DNA of 64,000 nucleotides from Flexilinea flocculi. Its GTDB lineage: Bacteria > Chloroflexota > Anaerolineae > Anaerolineales > Anaerolineaceae. Location: the NCBI RefSeq assembly GCF_001192795.1, contig NZ_DF968181.1, positions 25,601 to 89,600 of the forward strand. The letters are read 5' to 3'. Within the stretch, counting starts at the first letter, position 1, and every line of letters starts with the position of its first letter. The notes beneath the pieces are model-generated. The model was not told the DNA's origin. It saw only the letters and a program-made list of their open reading frames with translations, and searched no databases. Position numbers and translations under genes: made by a program. Below, piece after piece: positions 8,581 to 19,000 of this stretch.

Positions 8581-10005
8581 CTATCTCCCTTTCAATCCAA
8601 AAATCGTGCTGAAGGTTCGTAAAAGAATCGAAAAATCTAAAATCAGGTTCCGATGTTTAATATAGTAAAGGTCATATTCCAGTTTGATAGCGTTTTGTTC
8701 AGCTCCGGAGGCATATCCGTAATTGATCTGAGCCCAGCCTGTGATTCCCGGTCGAACGAGCAATCTGCCTCGATAAAACGGAATTTCTTTTTGAAGATCA
8801 ACAATAATGTCCGGCCGCTCAGCACGAGGACCTACAAGGCTAAGATCACCCCGCAATACATTAATAAACTGCGGCGTTTCATCCAGATGACTTTTTCGTA
8901 AAAATTTTCCGATGCGTGTTATTCGGTTGTCGTGAGCGGATGCCGGCCTTGCAATTCCATCTGCTTCGGCATTCTGAATCATAGTTCTAAATTTCAGGAT
9001 CCGAAAAGGTGTTCCGCGCAGACCCAGACGTTCCTGTGTGTAAAAGATCGGCCTGCCGGAATCGATCAGGATCAGTAAAGAGATTAATGGGAAAAGAACG
9101 ATGAAAAAAAGTGTCCCGAAAAATCCAAAAATGATATCCAGCAGCCTTTTTGCAAGTTCCTGCAGCGCGCTGGAATGTGCCTGATCGTAGAAACTGCGAA
9201 CCATCCAGTCGGTTCCAAGCAAATATACCGGCAATCGTTTCAGAATTTCTTCATATACAGTTGGCATGGTCGTGACAATCAGTCCTTTTTCTTCTGCCAT
9301 CGTTAGCGCTTCAAACAGATTAGGATTCATGCGGTTACTGATTGCCATGATCACCTGTGAGATCTGATATTTTTCGACTATTTCAAAAAAGGCGCTTGAA
9401 TCCCCTAAAACCGGATAGGATGAGATTATTTTACCGATTTTATTCGGGTCATCATCCAGAAATCCGATAACCTTAAAAGGAGTTGGTTTTGTGGTGTAGA
9501 TAATTTCCGCAATTCTGGACCCGGCTTTCCCTGCTCCGACAATCAAGGTGTTTAATAAATTTTCAGGCAAAGTAAAAATGCGGATATAAAGAAGTCTCCA
9601 CAGGATTGACAGGATAGGTGCAAAAATTAGAAAAACTGCGACACCGCGACGGGGAAGCGCTTTCGGGGGAGAAACGAAGAAAAGGATTAAATAAGAACCA
9701 AACGCGATTAAACTGGCAATAAAAATAAAACTAAGCGTGTAAGATATGGAGCCGGATCGGTTGGAATCGTATAACGGAGCCATAAAAAGGAGCCAAATAA
9801 ACGGTAGGATATAAAACCAGTTTTCTGGTCGTTCTGCAAAAAACTGTGGCGATAATCCGAGCCAATCATCACCATGAGCCCAGGTGACCAATGCGATCAA
9901 TAACGCAAGGATGGTCACAAAAAAATCTCCAAAGAACAGAATAATTTTGCGTTCTCGTAAATTGAAGCGTGATTGTATGGGGCTTCGAAAAGAATATTCA
10001 GCCAT
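8581..10005 (-). CDS. Polyprenyl-phosphate sugar-1-phosphate transferase (WcaJ/WbaP-like)
   Basis: A 474-residue initiating enzyme of exopolysaccharide synthesis that moves a sugar-1-phosphate from a nucleotide sugar to undecaprenyl phosphate. It has four to five N-terminal membrane segments, a cytoplasmic CoA-binding-like domain (VGAGKAGSRIAEII) and the C-terminal catalytic domain. That domain starts with a re-entrant helix (KRLLDIIFGFFG) and carries YTQERLGLRG, ILKFRTM, DETPQFINVLRGDLSLVGPR and PGITGWAQINYG. Full length for the PssY/WcaJ group. It precedes the FlaA1/CapD-type gene by nine bases. Confidence 0.93.
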   Translation of the reverse strand: MAEYSFRSPIQSRFNLRERKIILFFGDFFVTILALLIALVTWAHGDDWLGLSPQFFAERPENWFYILPFIWLLFMAPLYDSNRSGSISYTLSFIFIASLIAFGSYLILFFVSPPKALPRRGVAVFLIFAPILSILWRLLYIRIFTLPENLLNTLIVGAGKAGSRIAEIIYTTKPTPFKVIGFLDDDPNKIGKIISSYPVLGDSSAFFEIVEKYQISQVIMAISNRMNPNLFEALTMAEEKGLIVTTMPTVYEEILKRLPVYLLGTDWMVRSFYDQAHSSALQELAKRLLDIIFGFFGTLFFIVLFPLISLLILIDSGRPIFYTQERLGLRGTPFRILKFRTMIQNAEADGIARPASAHDNRITRIGKFLRKSHLDETPQFINVLRGDLSLVGPRAERPDIIVDLQKEIPFYRGRLLVRPGITGWAQINYGYASGAEQNAIKLEYDLYYIKHRNLILDFSILLRTFSTIFGLKGR

Positions 10006-10037
10006 CTTTTTTCTTATTAATCAGTTTCGTTTCTTTA

Positions 10038-10076
10038 AAATTTGAATAGATTGTATTGAAAAATGGAATTTTTTAC
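10038..10076 (-). promoter_or_regulatory. Possible promoter of the sugar transferase gene
   Basis: In the 144-base gap, read on the minus strand, TTGTAA and TACAAT are spaced by 17 bases upstream of the start at 10005. The start has only a weak AAGAAAAAAG binding site. This suggests the sugar transferase and genes beyond it have their own promoter. Confidence 0.4.
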
Positions 10077-10149
10077 AATTGGTGTCAATACAATTATTTT
10101 GAAGGTTTATTGTTTTGATTTTCAGTATCAAACAAAACCAGCCTTTTAT

Positions 10150-11151
10150 TCAGGATTTACGTTTCCTGCTGAGCGTCAGCAAACTCCAAAGAAATCCGCT
10201 TCCCCAACAGAAATGCATGACTGAAATCGCAACCGGCATCCCCCAAAACAGCGCGAGGTCGTTTTCATCTCCGGCAGCTCGAATCGCGATCAATGTCAAT
10301 CCCATGATATACGCAATTAATTCCAATGATATCACAGTTGCAAAAAATGAAAAAAATAGCTGCCCGATCAAGAGCATTGGAATACTGAAGACAAATAAAG
10401 GGGGAATCAATTGGCGCAAGCGTAAACTCCGCGGATCTTTTCGCAGCATCCGCATTTTCCAGTACCCGTATCGCCAATATTGTTTTGCCAGTGCTGTCAA
10501 CGATGATCGAGCAAAATAAGTGCAGCGTATTTTCGGATCAAACCAGATTTTTTTACCGTTCCTTCGAAGGCGGACATTCAAATCATAATCTTCATTGGTC
10601 AGCAGCGATTCATCAAATCCTCCCAGTTCCAGGAGTGTGGATTTTCGATAAGCTCCAAAAGGAACCGTATCAACATACGATGCTTCTTCGCTGTATCGAT
10701 ACTTTGCATCCCCAACACCGAACGGTGAGCTGGCCGCTTTTGCGATTGCGCGGGCAATTCCTTTCTTGCTGCCGGGCTGAATATCCCAGCGTCCGCCTAC
10801 ATTGGATCCTTTATCTGCCTGCAGGGCATCAATGCAAAGTTCAACATAATTTTCTGCGGGAATGCAATGAGCATCCAGGCGAATAATAAATTCGCCCGAT
10901 GCATGCTGAATCGCAAGGTTCAATCCTGACGGGATAATCCGTTTTGGATTCTCAACAATTTTAATTTGCAGGGCAGGATGCTCTTTTTGCCATTGAAGGA
11001 TTTTTTCCACAGAATGATCACTGGAATTGCCGTTTGCCAGGACGATTTCCATTTTTGATGCGGGGTATGTCTGTCCATAAACAGCATCCAGCAATAATTC
11101 AATGGTTTTCTCTTCGTTATAAAATGGAACGATAACCGAGACAGTCGGCAT
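10150..11151 (-). CDS. Family 2 glycosyltransferase (ExoA-like)
   Basis: A 333-residue GT-A glycosyltransferase: VSVIVPFYNEEKTI at the N-terminus, LANGNSSD, RLDAHCIP as the DxD-like metal site, and NEDYDLNVRLRRNGKKIW. Two or three membrane segments follow near the C-terminus (IPMLLIGQLFFSFF and later), like ExoA of succinoglycan synthesis. The open frame begins with TTG at 11172, but the ATG at 11151 lies four bases after the RidA stop and directly starts the domain, so it is preferred. The sugar and acceptor are unknown; context says exopolysaccharide. Confidence 0.88.
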   Translation of the reverse strand: MPTVSVIVPFYNEEKTIELLLDAVYGQTYPASKMEIVLANGNSSDHSVEKILQWQKEHPALQIKIVENPKRIIPSGLNLAIQHASGEFIIRLDAHCIPAENYVELCIDALQADKGSNVGGRWDIQPGSKKGIARAIAKAASSPFGVGDAKYRYSEEASYVDTVPFGAYRKSTLLELGGFDESLLTNEDYDLNVRLRRNGKKIWFDPKIRCTYFARSSLTALAKQYWRYGYWKMRMLRKDPRSLRLRQLIPPLFVFSIPMLLIGQLFFSFFATVISLELIAYIMGLTLIAIRAAGDENDLALFWGMPVAISVMHFCWGSGFLWSLLTLSRKRKS

Positions 11152-11155
11152 AGGT

Positions 11156-11542
11156 TTATGGAACCAGAGCAATCACTTCAATTTCGACGGCCATTCCTTT
11201 CGGAAGTTTTGCAACCTGGACAGCAGATCGAGCCGGACAATCGGAGGTGAAAAATTCAGCATAAATTTCGTTCATCGCTGCGAAATCATTCATGTCCCGC
11301 AAAAAAACAGTGGTTTTGACAACATTTTTTAATTCTGTACCTGCAGCTTCCAAAATGGCTGATATGTTCAAGAGCGATTGACGGGTCTGTCCTTTAATTT
11401 CGTCAGAAGCCGGTTCACCCGTTTCCGGAACAATGCCCAATTGTCCTGCCGTAAAAATGAGATTACCTGCGGCTACGCCTGCAGAATATGGACCCAGCGC
11501 TTTGGGAGCTTTATCTGTGATGATAATTCTCTTTTGCATCAT
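11156..11542 (-). CDS. ridA: RidA/YjgF family reactive-intermediate deaminase
   Basis: A 128-residue RidA (Rid/YER057c/UK114) protein, which hydrolyses reactive enamines and imines made by PLP enzymes. Landmarks are APKALGPYSAGV, FTAGQLG, the LLNISAILEAAG helix, VVKTTVFL, PARSAVQVAKLPKG with the substrate-binding Arg, and a C-terminal VEIEVIALV. The ATG at 11542 has AAGGAG upstream at good spacing and gives the usual length; the open frame to 11599 is not needed. It is the first gene of the leftward run into the exopolysaccharide genes. Confidence 0.93.
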   Translation of the reverse strand: MMQKRIIITDKAPKALGPYSAGVAAGNLIFTAGQLGIVPETGEPASDEIKGQTRQSLLNISAILEAAGTELKNVVKTTVFLRDMNDFAAMNEIYAEFFTSDCPARSAVQVAKLPKGMAVEIEVIALVP

Positions 11543-11876
11543 TTCATTTTCTCCTTTTTTATCGTTTTCAAATATTCCGTTGTTCATCAGGATTTTCATC
11601 TTAATCCAGTAATGCGAGCTATCAACTTGTTATTCGAATTAATCGGGGAAAACATCTCAATAACAAAGAATTTTCCCCATTTTTCGAATTGCTGATCATC
11701 ATCTGCAATTGCTGTTCATATCGAGAAATAAATTTTACTTCAAAAAACGATCCCTTTGAAGAATCAGCTGTTTGATATATATGAAGGATAGCTTGTTGTT
11801 GTGTTGTTTTTGCATTCCGCGCAAAATCAAAAAAACAATAAATAATTCTTCTCACATTTCGAATCGCTGCTGGTCA
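11543..11876. repeat. Family A copies in the divergent gap, partly decayed
   Basis: Two pieces are visible. One runs about 11598-11694, with ATTCGAATTAATCGGGG and CCCCATTTTTCGAATTGCTG as inward ends but no long hairpin. The other, about 11790-11876, has TTGTTGTTGTGTTGTTTTTGC and a decayed right arm, ending ATTTCGAATCGCTG. No gene is supported in this gap. Confidence 0.55.
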
Positions 11877-11878
11877 CT

Positions 11879-11907
11879 TTGCGGTTCACTGACAGAATGG
11901 TTATAAT
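11879..11907 (+). promoter_or_regulatory. Promoter of the HAD hydrolase gene
   Basis: TTGCGG (11879-11884) and TATAAT (11902-11907) are separated by 17 bases, 57 bases upstream of the HAD start. Confidence 0.5.
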
Positions 11908-11963
11908 GAATTCTCGATTCATGAACAAAAGAATGCCGATTGAGGTACAAGGAGACATATTGA

Positions 11964-12749
11964 ATGATTAAAGCAATATTTTTTGACATCGACGGAACGC
12001 TGATCAGTTTGAAGACGCAACAGATTCCGGAATCTGCAAAAAAAGCTTTACTGTCATTGCATCAAAAAGGTATTCTGCTCTTTTTGGCATCCGGACGCCC
12101 GCCGAAAAATATCCGATATGTACAGGATATGATGGATTTTGAATTCGACGGATTCATTACAATGAACGGGCAATACTGTTATCACAGCGGCGGATTGGTC
12201 TATGAAAATTGGATTTCTCAGGAAGACCTTCGTCTTTTAACACCTTTTCTTGAAAAAGAACAAATTGCGTGTACTTTTATGGAGCTGGATTACAGTTACA
12301 ACAATTTTATCAATGATCGGATCATAAATTTGTATCAGACGATCGGTCAAACCCAAAAAATGGATCCGGTCGATGATGTCAGACGCATTGAGACACATAA
12401 AGTATATCAATTAAACATCTTTGTTCAGGAATCTGAAGAATTTCGGCTGAAAAATTTCCTCCCTGCATGCAAATTCCTGCGCTGGTTTCCAAATTATGTG
12501 GATGTGATTTCTGCAGATGGCGGTAAACCAGTCGGTATTGATAAAATGTTGGAGGCTTATCATATCCGTCTGGATGAGACGGCTGCATTTGGTGATGGCG
12601 GCAATGATATCGATATGCTCAAACATGTCGGGACAGGCATTGCTATGGGGAATGCGGATAACAAAGTGAAGGCCATTGCGGATTTCGTTACATTGGATGC
12701 CGATCAGGATGGGATTCTCTATGCGCTTCGCAAGCTTGACCTTTTATGA
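11964..12749 (+). CDS. HAD superfamily (Cof-type) phosphatase
   Basis: A 261-residue Cof-like HAD hydrolase, a cytoplasmic phosphatase of sugar phosphates or related metabolites. Motif I is FFDIDGTL with the nucleophile Asp, motif II is FLASGRPP, a Lys is present in GGKPVGIDKML, and motif IV is GDGGNDIDML. The C2B-type cap lies between motifs II and III. AAGGAG sits upstream of the ATG. It is a single gene between repeats; its substrate is unknown. Confidence 0.92.
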   Translation: MIKAIFFDIDGTLISLKTQQIPESAKKALLSLHQKGILLFLASGRPPKNIRYVQDMMDFEFDGFITMNGQYCYHSGGLVYENWISQEDLRLLTPFLEKEQIACTFMELDYSYNNFINDRIINLYQTIGQTQKMDPVDDVRRIETHKVYQLNIFVQESEEFRLKNFLPACKFLRWFPNYVDVISADGGKPVGIDKMLEAYHIRLDETAAFGDGGNDIDMLKHVGTGIAMGNADNKVKAIADFVTLDADQDGILYALRKLDLL

Positions 12750-12787
12750 TAAAACGCATCCAATTCTTTTGAACGAACTCTCTGAAT

Positions 12788-12911
12788 AGCAATTCGAAAT
12801 ATTAACTTGTTTTTCGAACCAATCGGGAAAACTTGTTGTTGTGTTGTTTCTGCATTTTGTGCAGAAACAACACAACAACAATAAATCCTTCCCATCTTTT
12901 ACCCCGCTGCT
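12788..12911. repeat. Family A hairpin element
   Basis: The left end AGCAATTCGAAATATTA is followed by a perfect 21-bp stem (12834-12854 with 12860-12880) around a 5-base loop. The right end is decayed (CCGCTGC). It lies just 3' of the giant surface-protein gene. Confidence 0.85.
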
Positions 12912-12939
12912 TAATCTGATAAAGCTTTGTTCCATTGAT

Positions 12940-12986
12940 GAAAAGACCGATATGAATCGTTTGTCTTGAATCTCGCACCGGTCTTA
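12940..12986 (-). terminator. Terminator of the giant surface-protein gene
   Basis: On the minus strand AAGACCGGT pairs with ATCGGTCTT (12977-12985 and 12943-12951) around a 25-base loop, followed by TTTTC. The same structure is kept in the duplicate at 24598-24644. Confidence 0.55.
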
Positions 12987-13023
12987 TTCATTATCAGAAA
13001 ATCACCGAATATGATTGCCAAAT

Positions 13024-16000
13024 TTACAGAAGCGGCTTTGCATAGACAATTCTTCTGTACTGGTATCCGCCTTCCAGAAGCTCCTGCTCGCAGGTAATCA
13101 GAACAAGCGAACCGGGGATTGTATTTTGAAAAACGGCGTCGACATCATCTGGTTGTACAAGTTGATTGGCATAAACACTGTATACAAGAAATTTATCCTT
13201 TGCCGTATTAACAAAGATGCGGTCATTTTCTTTCAAATTCAGCAAAAAAGCAAAAGGTCCTGCAGTTCCGAGATCGATATGATTATGTCCTGCGATAATT
13301 GAAGTACCTTCTCCAGGTAGAGCTGTTCCTTCGAGAAGACCGGCGCGGTTTCCCAGCCATTCCACTGAAAATTTGGTTTTATCATCTTGCGGTACAACGA
13401 CCAGTTCGGCAAAACTGTCGATGATTGGAATTTCAATGGTGAATCCGCTCAGATTGCGATAGGCAAGGGCGGCAGGTTGTGCCGGCAGCACGGTGCGCTT
13501 GCCTGCCGGAAATCCAGTTTCAGGCAACACTTCAGGTATCGGTGGAATTGTTTTCCAATTTGCGTCAGCGGAAGCGACATCTGTTTCGCCAGAATCAATC
13601 GTATCACCATCCCCATTTCGATCAGAATCGATGGTGGCTCTATTTTCTACGCCAGTGATGCCGTCGTTAACCTTCACAAAGAAATTGATTTGCAAATCGT
13701 TTACAGCCACAATCGGATCAAACCCTCCCAGATCGGGTCCAAGTATTCCTTTCCAGATGATCTGCCCGCGCGGATTCGCAGGTGTCGGACCTTCGTAATA
13801 ACAAAGTTCGGTGGTGGTTATCGTTGAAGAATCCGTACATGCGACTCCGATATTTGTTGACCCGGGAGGGTATGAGGCGGGCAAACCATATCCACTGGAT
13901 ATACCAGCGGCGCTATAACTGGCGCCTACCGGGATCGGATCATGTATCTCAGCATTGATCGCAATGATATTCGTATTATTGATCCATTCCATCGTCCATT
14001 CCAATAATGGAAGACCTGTTGCATCAAAAGTTTTAACGCCATGAGGTGGGTCGAAAATATATGCGTTAAAAGTTATTGGAGTAGGCGTCCAATTGTCTCC
14101 TGGCATATTATTGCCGTCCGGGTCAGGATTCGTCCCATTCTCAGATGCATCACCAACCGTTTTTCCATCAGGATCAATCCCGCTTACCTGAGCAGTATTA
14201 AAATATGAGCTTGAAGCTGGGATCAGCCGCACTACAAGTGTAATAGTCGCATCTGCGTTGCCTGCAAGGATATCTTCACCAGTTAATAGGTTTTGATCTG
14301 AAATCCCATTAAAACCGTTGTTTACATGAAGTGTGGGGCTAGTTAATTCTTGAATACTCAGGATTTCTGCAGGAACAGGGAATGTCGATTCAAGATCATC
14401 AACAACATGCAACCCAGTGATCAATTTGGCATCATAATTACGAATCAGAAAACCAAATTCAACATCCCAGGTTCCAGCAGAACCAGTTACTGGTTTAATA
14501 GAAACCAGATTCTTAGCAAGGCCAATCATAGGAGCAGCATAGATAATCAGGTCAGAATTTGGAGTAAGAGCTGTACCGTCAGGAGGAGTGCCGCTGGCGC
14601 TTGAAGCGTTTGAATAAAAACCAGCGTCCAGATCTGCTTGAACTACGATATGGGTACCCCTGCAAACCAGAGATTCATTTGGTAGAAGTATGGCAGGTAT
14701 GTCGAGGTCGCAATCCAAACCGGTAATTTTCGGATCACTAATTTCTACGGCTGTCAGAGTTACATTTCCTGAGTTATGGGCAGTAATAGAAAAATGGAGA
14801 ATATCTCCAACTTGATTGTAAGTATATTCCTCAGCAGTTTTTTCTAAGGTCAACCCTGCATTTTGTACGATATTGATCTCCAACGTGTCGGTATATGGCG
14901 TCGATTCATTGGAGTCGACTGTGACGGTATTCGAAAGGGTTCCACCAGCATCAATTTCAGACTGGGTAACTGTGTGATTGCAATGATAAATCCAGTTTTC
15001 ATCGACTTGCAATTTACCATCTAAATTTGTATCTCCTGTCGGAAGGCTGATACTGCCTGTGCAATTAGGATCAACCACCGTAACCCCTGTCAAGGGCATT
15101 TCTCCCTGATTGGTCACAGTAAACGTGTAAGGCACAACATCACCGGCTGATGAAATCTCATTTGTGGTTGATGATTTTACGACGAGAATAGAGGGAATTT
15201 CACCGATAATGATTGTTTCATCGACTGGATCTGAGTTAATCGGATTTGAGCCAAAAAAGCCACTTGCAAAAGCTGAGTTCGTGACAATACCCGTTATAAG
15301 ATCAGCCTGGGTAATAGCATAGGTCGCTGAGCAGATCATCTCTTCATTCGGAGAAAGAGTGCCATCTTCTGGTGCGGAACAGGTTACACTGGCCTTATCA
15401 TCTGAGACGGAGAAAATGCCAGTCAGGTTGACGTTGCCGGTATTTTTGATGGTATATGTGTAGTTGATGATCTGACCCACTTGATAGTATTCCGATGGAT
15501 TGGCAGCTTTTGATAATTCCAGCCTGGCTGTTTGCGTGGCTGTGAGCGTAACACTACTGTAAGGAGCCGTGGCTTCGTCACTCGAAGCGCTAGCCGTATC
15601 AATCAAGTAGCCGTTATCCAGGTCAGTCTGGTTAATGGTGTGTGTACCATTGCAGACCATCGAAGCGAATGGTTCAAGGTCAGACCCGTTAACAGGATCA
15701 CAACTGAAATCATCCAGCATGGGCGAGTCATTGACGGTAACATTATGCAATGTGATATTACCGTTGTTTGTAGCAGTCAGTGTATAAGTAACAACCTGAC
15801 CGAGTGTATCGAAATTCGCAGGGCTGAGATCATCCGTCTTGGTCAAACTGAGCAGTCCATTCTGATTGGCATTGATCACATTCGTTGCATTCGATGCAGT
15901 GATCTCAGTGCTTGAGGCGCTCGCCATGTCATTAAAGAAGCCATTGTCCAAATCGTCCTGGTTGATCGTATGCTTGCCACTGCAGGTCAACTTCTCATCT

Positions 16001-19000
16001 GGAGCCAGGACAGATCCGTTGAGCGGATCGCAGGTAAAATCATCCAGTGTGGGCGAGTCACTGACGGTAACATTGTGCAATGTGATATTACCGTTGTTTG
16101 TAGCAGTCAGCGTATAAGTAACAACCTGACCGAGTGTATTAAAATTCGCAGGGTTGCGATCATCCGTCTTGGTCACCGACAATTCCGGAGATTGGATTGC
16201 ATTCACCGTAAAAACATCTGGCTCTGAAATAACCGGAACATCATTAAACTTGGCATGACCTTGAGCGGTATTTGTTACACTGCCGCTATCCAAATCAGCC
16301 TGGGTAATAGCATAGGTCGCTGTGCAGCTTGTCGTCTCTCCTACAGGCAGACTGGTAAGAGAACCACAATCAAACGGAGTATTGGTAGGGTTGCCGATAT
16401 GATCATCCGTAATATTGAAAGGGCTTGAAAGAGTCACGTTGCCAGTATTTGTGAGGGTATAGCTGTAGGTGATTTCATCATCCACCGCGGAATAAGTCAA
16501 GGGTTCTGCGGTCTTGGTCAACGATATAGATGGAGATTGGGTTGCATTCACCGTAAAATCATCTGAATTTGAATCAACAGCAACACCTTTAAAGTTGGCA
16601 TGACCTGTAGCGTTATTTGTTACAATGCCGCTATCCAAATCGCCCAGGGTAATTTTGTAGACAGCGGCACAGGTCATCTCTTCATCGAGAGAGAGTAAAC
16701 CATCTTCAGGTTGCGTACAGGCCACGGTAGTCTTGTCATCCGTGATGGAAAACGGACCTGATAAGGTGACATTACCGTTGTTCTTGATCGTATAGGTGTA
16801 TTGGATGGTCTGACCCACCGCGGAATAAATCGAGGGTTCTGCGGTCTTGGTCAGTAATAAAGATGGGGATTGGGAACCGCTGACCGTGACTTCATCTACA
16901 TTTGAGTCTACATTATCACCGTTGAAGCTGGCATGCCCTGTTGCAATGTTCTTTACATTTCCTGCATCCAAATCGGCCTGTGTAACAGTATAAGTTTGCG
17001 TACAACTTGTGGTGGCTTCAGGGTTCAAAGGACCGGTGCCGCAATTGAATTCACCGATATGGTCATCACGAATCGTGGGAGCAGTCAATGTTACATTGCC
17101 ATTGTTCGTCAAAGTGAAATTGTAGCTAATCGTATCACCGACCATGGTGTATCCGGACGTACTAGTCGTCTTCTCCAGGATCAATCCGGGCAAAAGGTTG
17201 ATACCAGCTCCACTTTGACCTGCATAAGTTCCTGTAAGAGTGGAGTTTTTATATGCCACGTTGGCTGTGTTGGCCAAAATCTGATTTCCAATAGGCAGCA
17301 CGTTAATCGTAACCTGATCAGTGCCTGTGCAACCATATTGAGCACGTGCTGTCACTTGAGCGACATAAACACCAGGAGCATCGTATACGTGTGTTATTGT
17401 GGTCGAGGCCTGGTATGGCGCTGAACTGCCATCACCAAAATCAACCGAATAATCGTAGGGAGTACGTCCACCGAGAGCATTCTCATCAATCGTAAAGGTA
17501 GCAGCCTGCCCAGTCATGATCATGGTTGGCGCGGAAGCAAAGGGACGCAAACTTCCATAATTGGCCTGCAGATTAAAGAGCAGACCGCTGTGGTCTCCTC
17601 CTGAATATACTTTATGTCCATTATGAATATTGTTTTCGAGCTCAACTGCGAGGATGTTGATACCAGACTGAATACTGTTTGCGCCTGAGTAAGTTCCGTA
17701 GGCGCCTGCTCCTGTGTGCTGACCCAGATAGATGCCATTGATATAAATGGATGAGGTATCATCACTGGAAATGTTCAAGGTGCCGTTCAGATTGCTGGCG
17801 TTGAGCGGAAGGCAGAAAGCCTGGCGGAAGAAGGAGTAATTGGGATCTACAATACCTTCAGTGTAATAAGATAATCCACTATTCGTATCACCAGCATAGG
17901 GAGCGGTAAGTGTCAAATGAAAATCATCAGTTATTGAAGCAACTTTGTAGTCATTATTATCAATGGATATGGAATCTCCCACAGTTAATTCGCTTGTGAA
18001 TAATGTGCCTGTTCCAGTTACAGAATCACTTCCCTGCGTGACAGCTATCGTGCCGGTCAGTTGATAATCAGTTTGAGCCGCAGTCCATTCTGCATTTAAG
18101 ACTGAAGAATTCATCCAGTAAAATGTTTCTACATCTGCAGCGGTGGGCTGTATCCAGGGAGAACTGGCAAAAGCGTCTGCGTCGCTTGCAGCAACAGCAC
18201 GCGGATTATCATTCCAGCCTATTGGACCGACACTGTTGGCATTTCCTGTCCCCTGGTATATTGTCTTATAACCAAGGCACCTGGAGGAATCGCACCATGG
18301 CAGCGTAGTGTAAGCGCTGGTTTTACTGACCACGGTGACGCTGCCAGAACCGGTTTCGGTACTAAGGCTTGGTGTCGTGCTGACATCTCCACCCGCACCT
18401 TCCGCTGCCGACACCTGAAATGAAACTGTCCCACTCGAACCTGGTGGCTGTGTACCCAGGTTCCAGGTGATAGTTCCGCCCGATTCTGAACCGGAAGCGG
18501 TGATACTTCCAGGAACAAGTGTTGTATGGGATGGGATAGCATCTGTGATGACCACCTCCGCAGCATCGGCTGTGCTGTTATTTTGCCAATGGATGGAATA
18601 GGTCAAAATACCACCAATAGAGGCATCGCCGGACACACTCTTCTCGATCACCACATAAGGCGCCACCACCACATCGCTATCTGTAGAGCTGTTATCCATC
18701 AGGTTGTAATCAGTTTCAGTGCCATGAATGTTCACCCGGTTTAGCACCGCCGCGCCTGATAACAGTGAATCATTTACTTGAATGGTAACAGTTCTTGTAC
18801 CTGTTTCATTAGCAGCCAAATTACCAATCGTCCAGGTCACAGTGGAACCGACGTTAACGCCACTATCACTGGAAGAAATATAAGAAGCGTTGGATGGGAT
18901 TGTGTCCGTTAATACGACACCTGTGGCATCCGCTGTCAAAGAGGCATTCGTGTATGAGATGGTATATGTGATCGTATCTCCAGATAAAACGGACGTTTGA

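Larger units (their letters stand above)
12926..13535. repeat. 610-bp duplicated sortase module, copy 1
   Basis: This block is about 95% identical to 24584-25193 without gaps. It holds the terminator, the 3' end of the gene, the sortase domain and the LPETG motif, and similarity stops abruptly at 13535. The stretch nearest the stop codon is almost identical, while the middle has scattered changes. Confidence 0.92.

Noticed and set aside
17520..17765. Short minus- and plus-strand frames inside the giant gene
   Set aside because: All overlap the long frame, have no family features, and their composition follows from the main frame.
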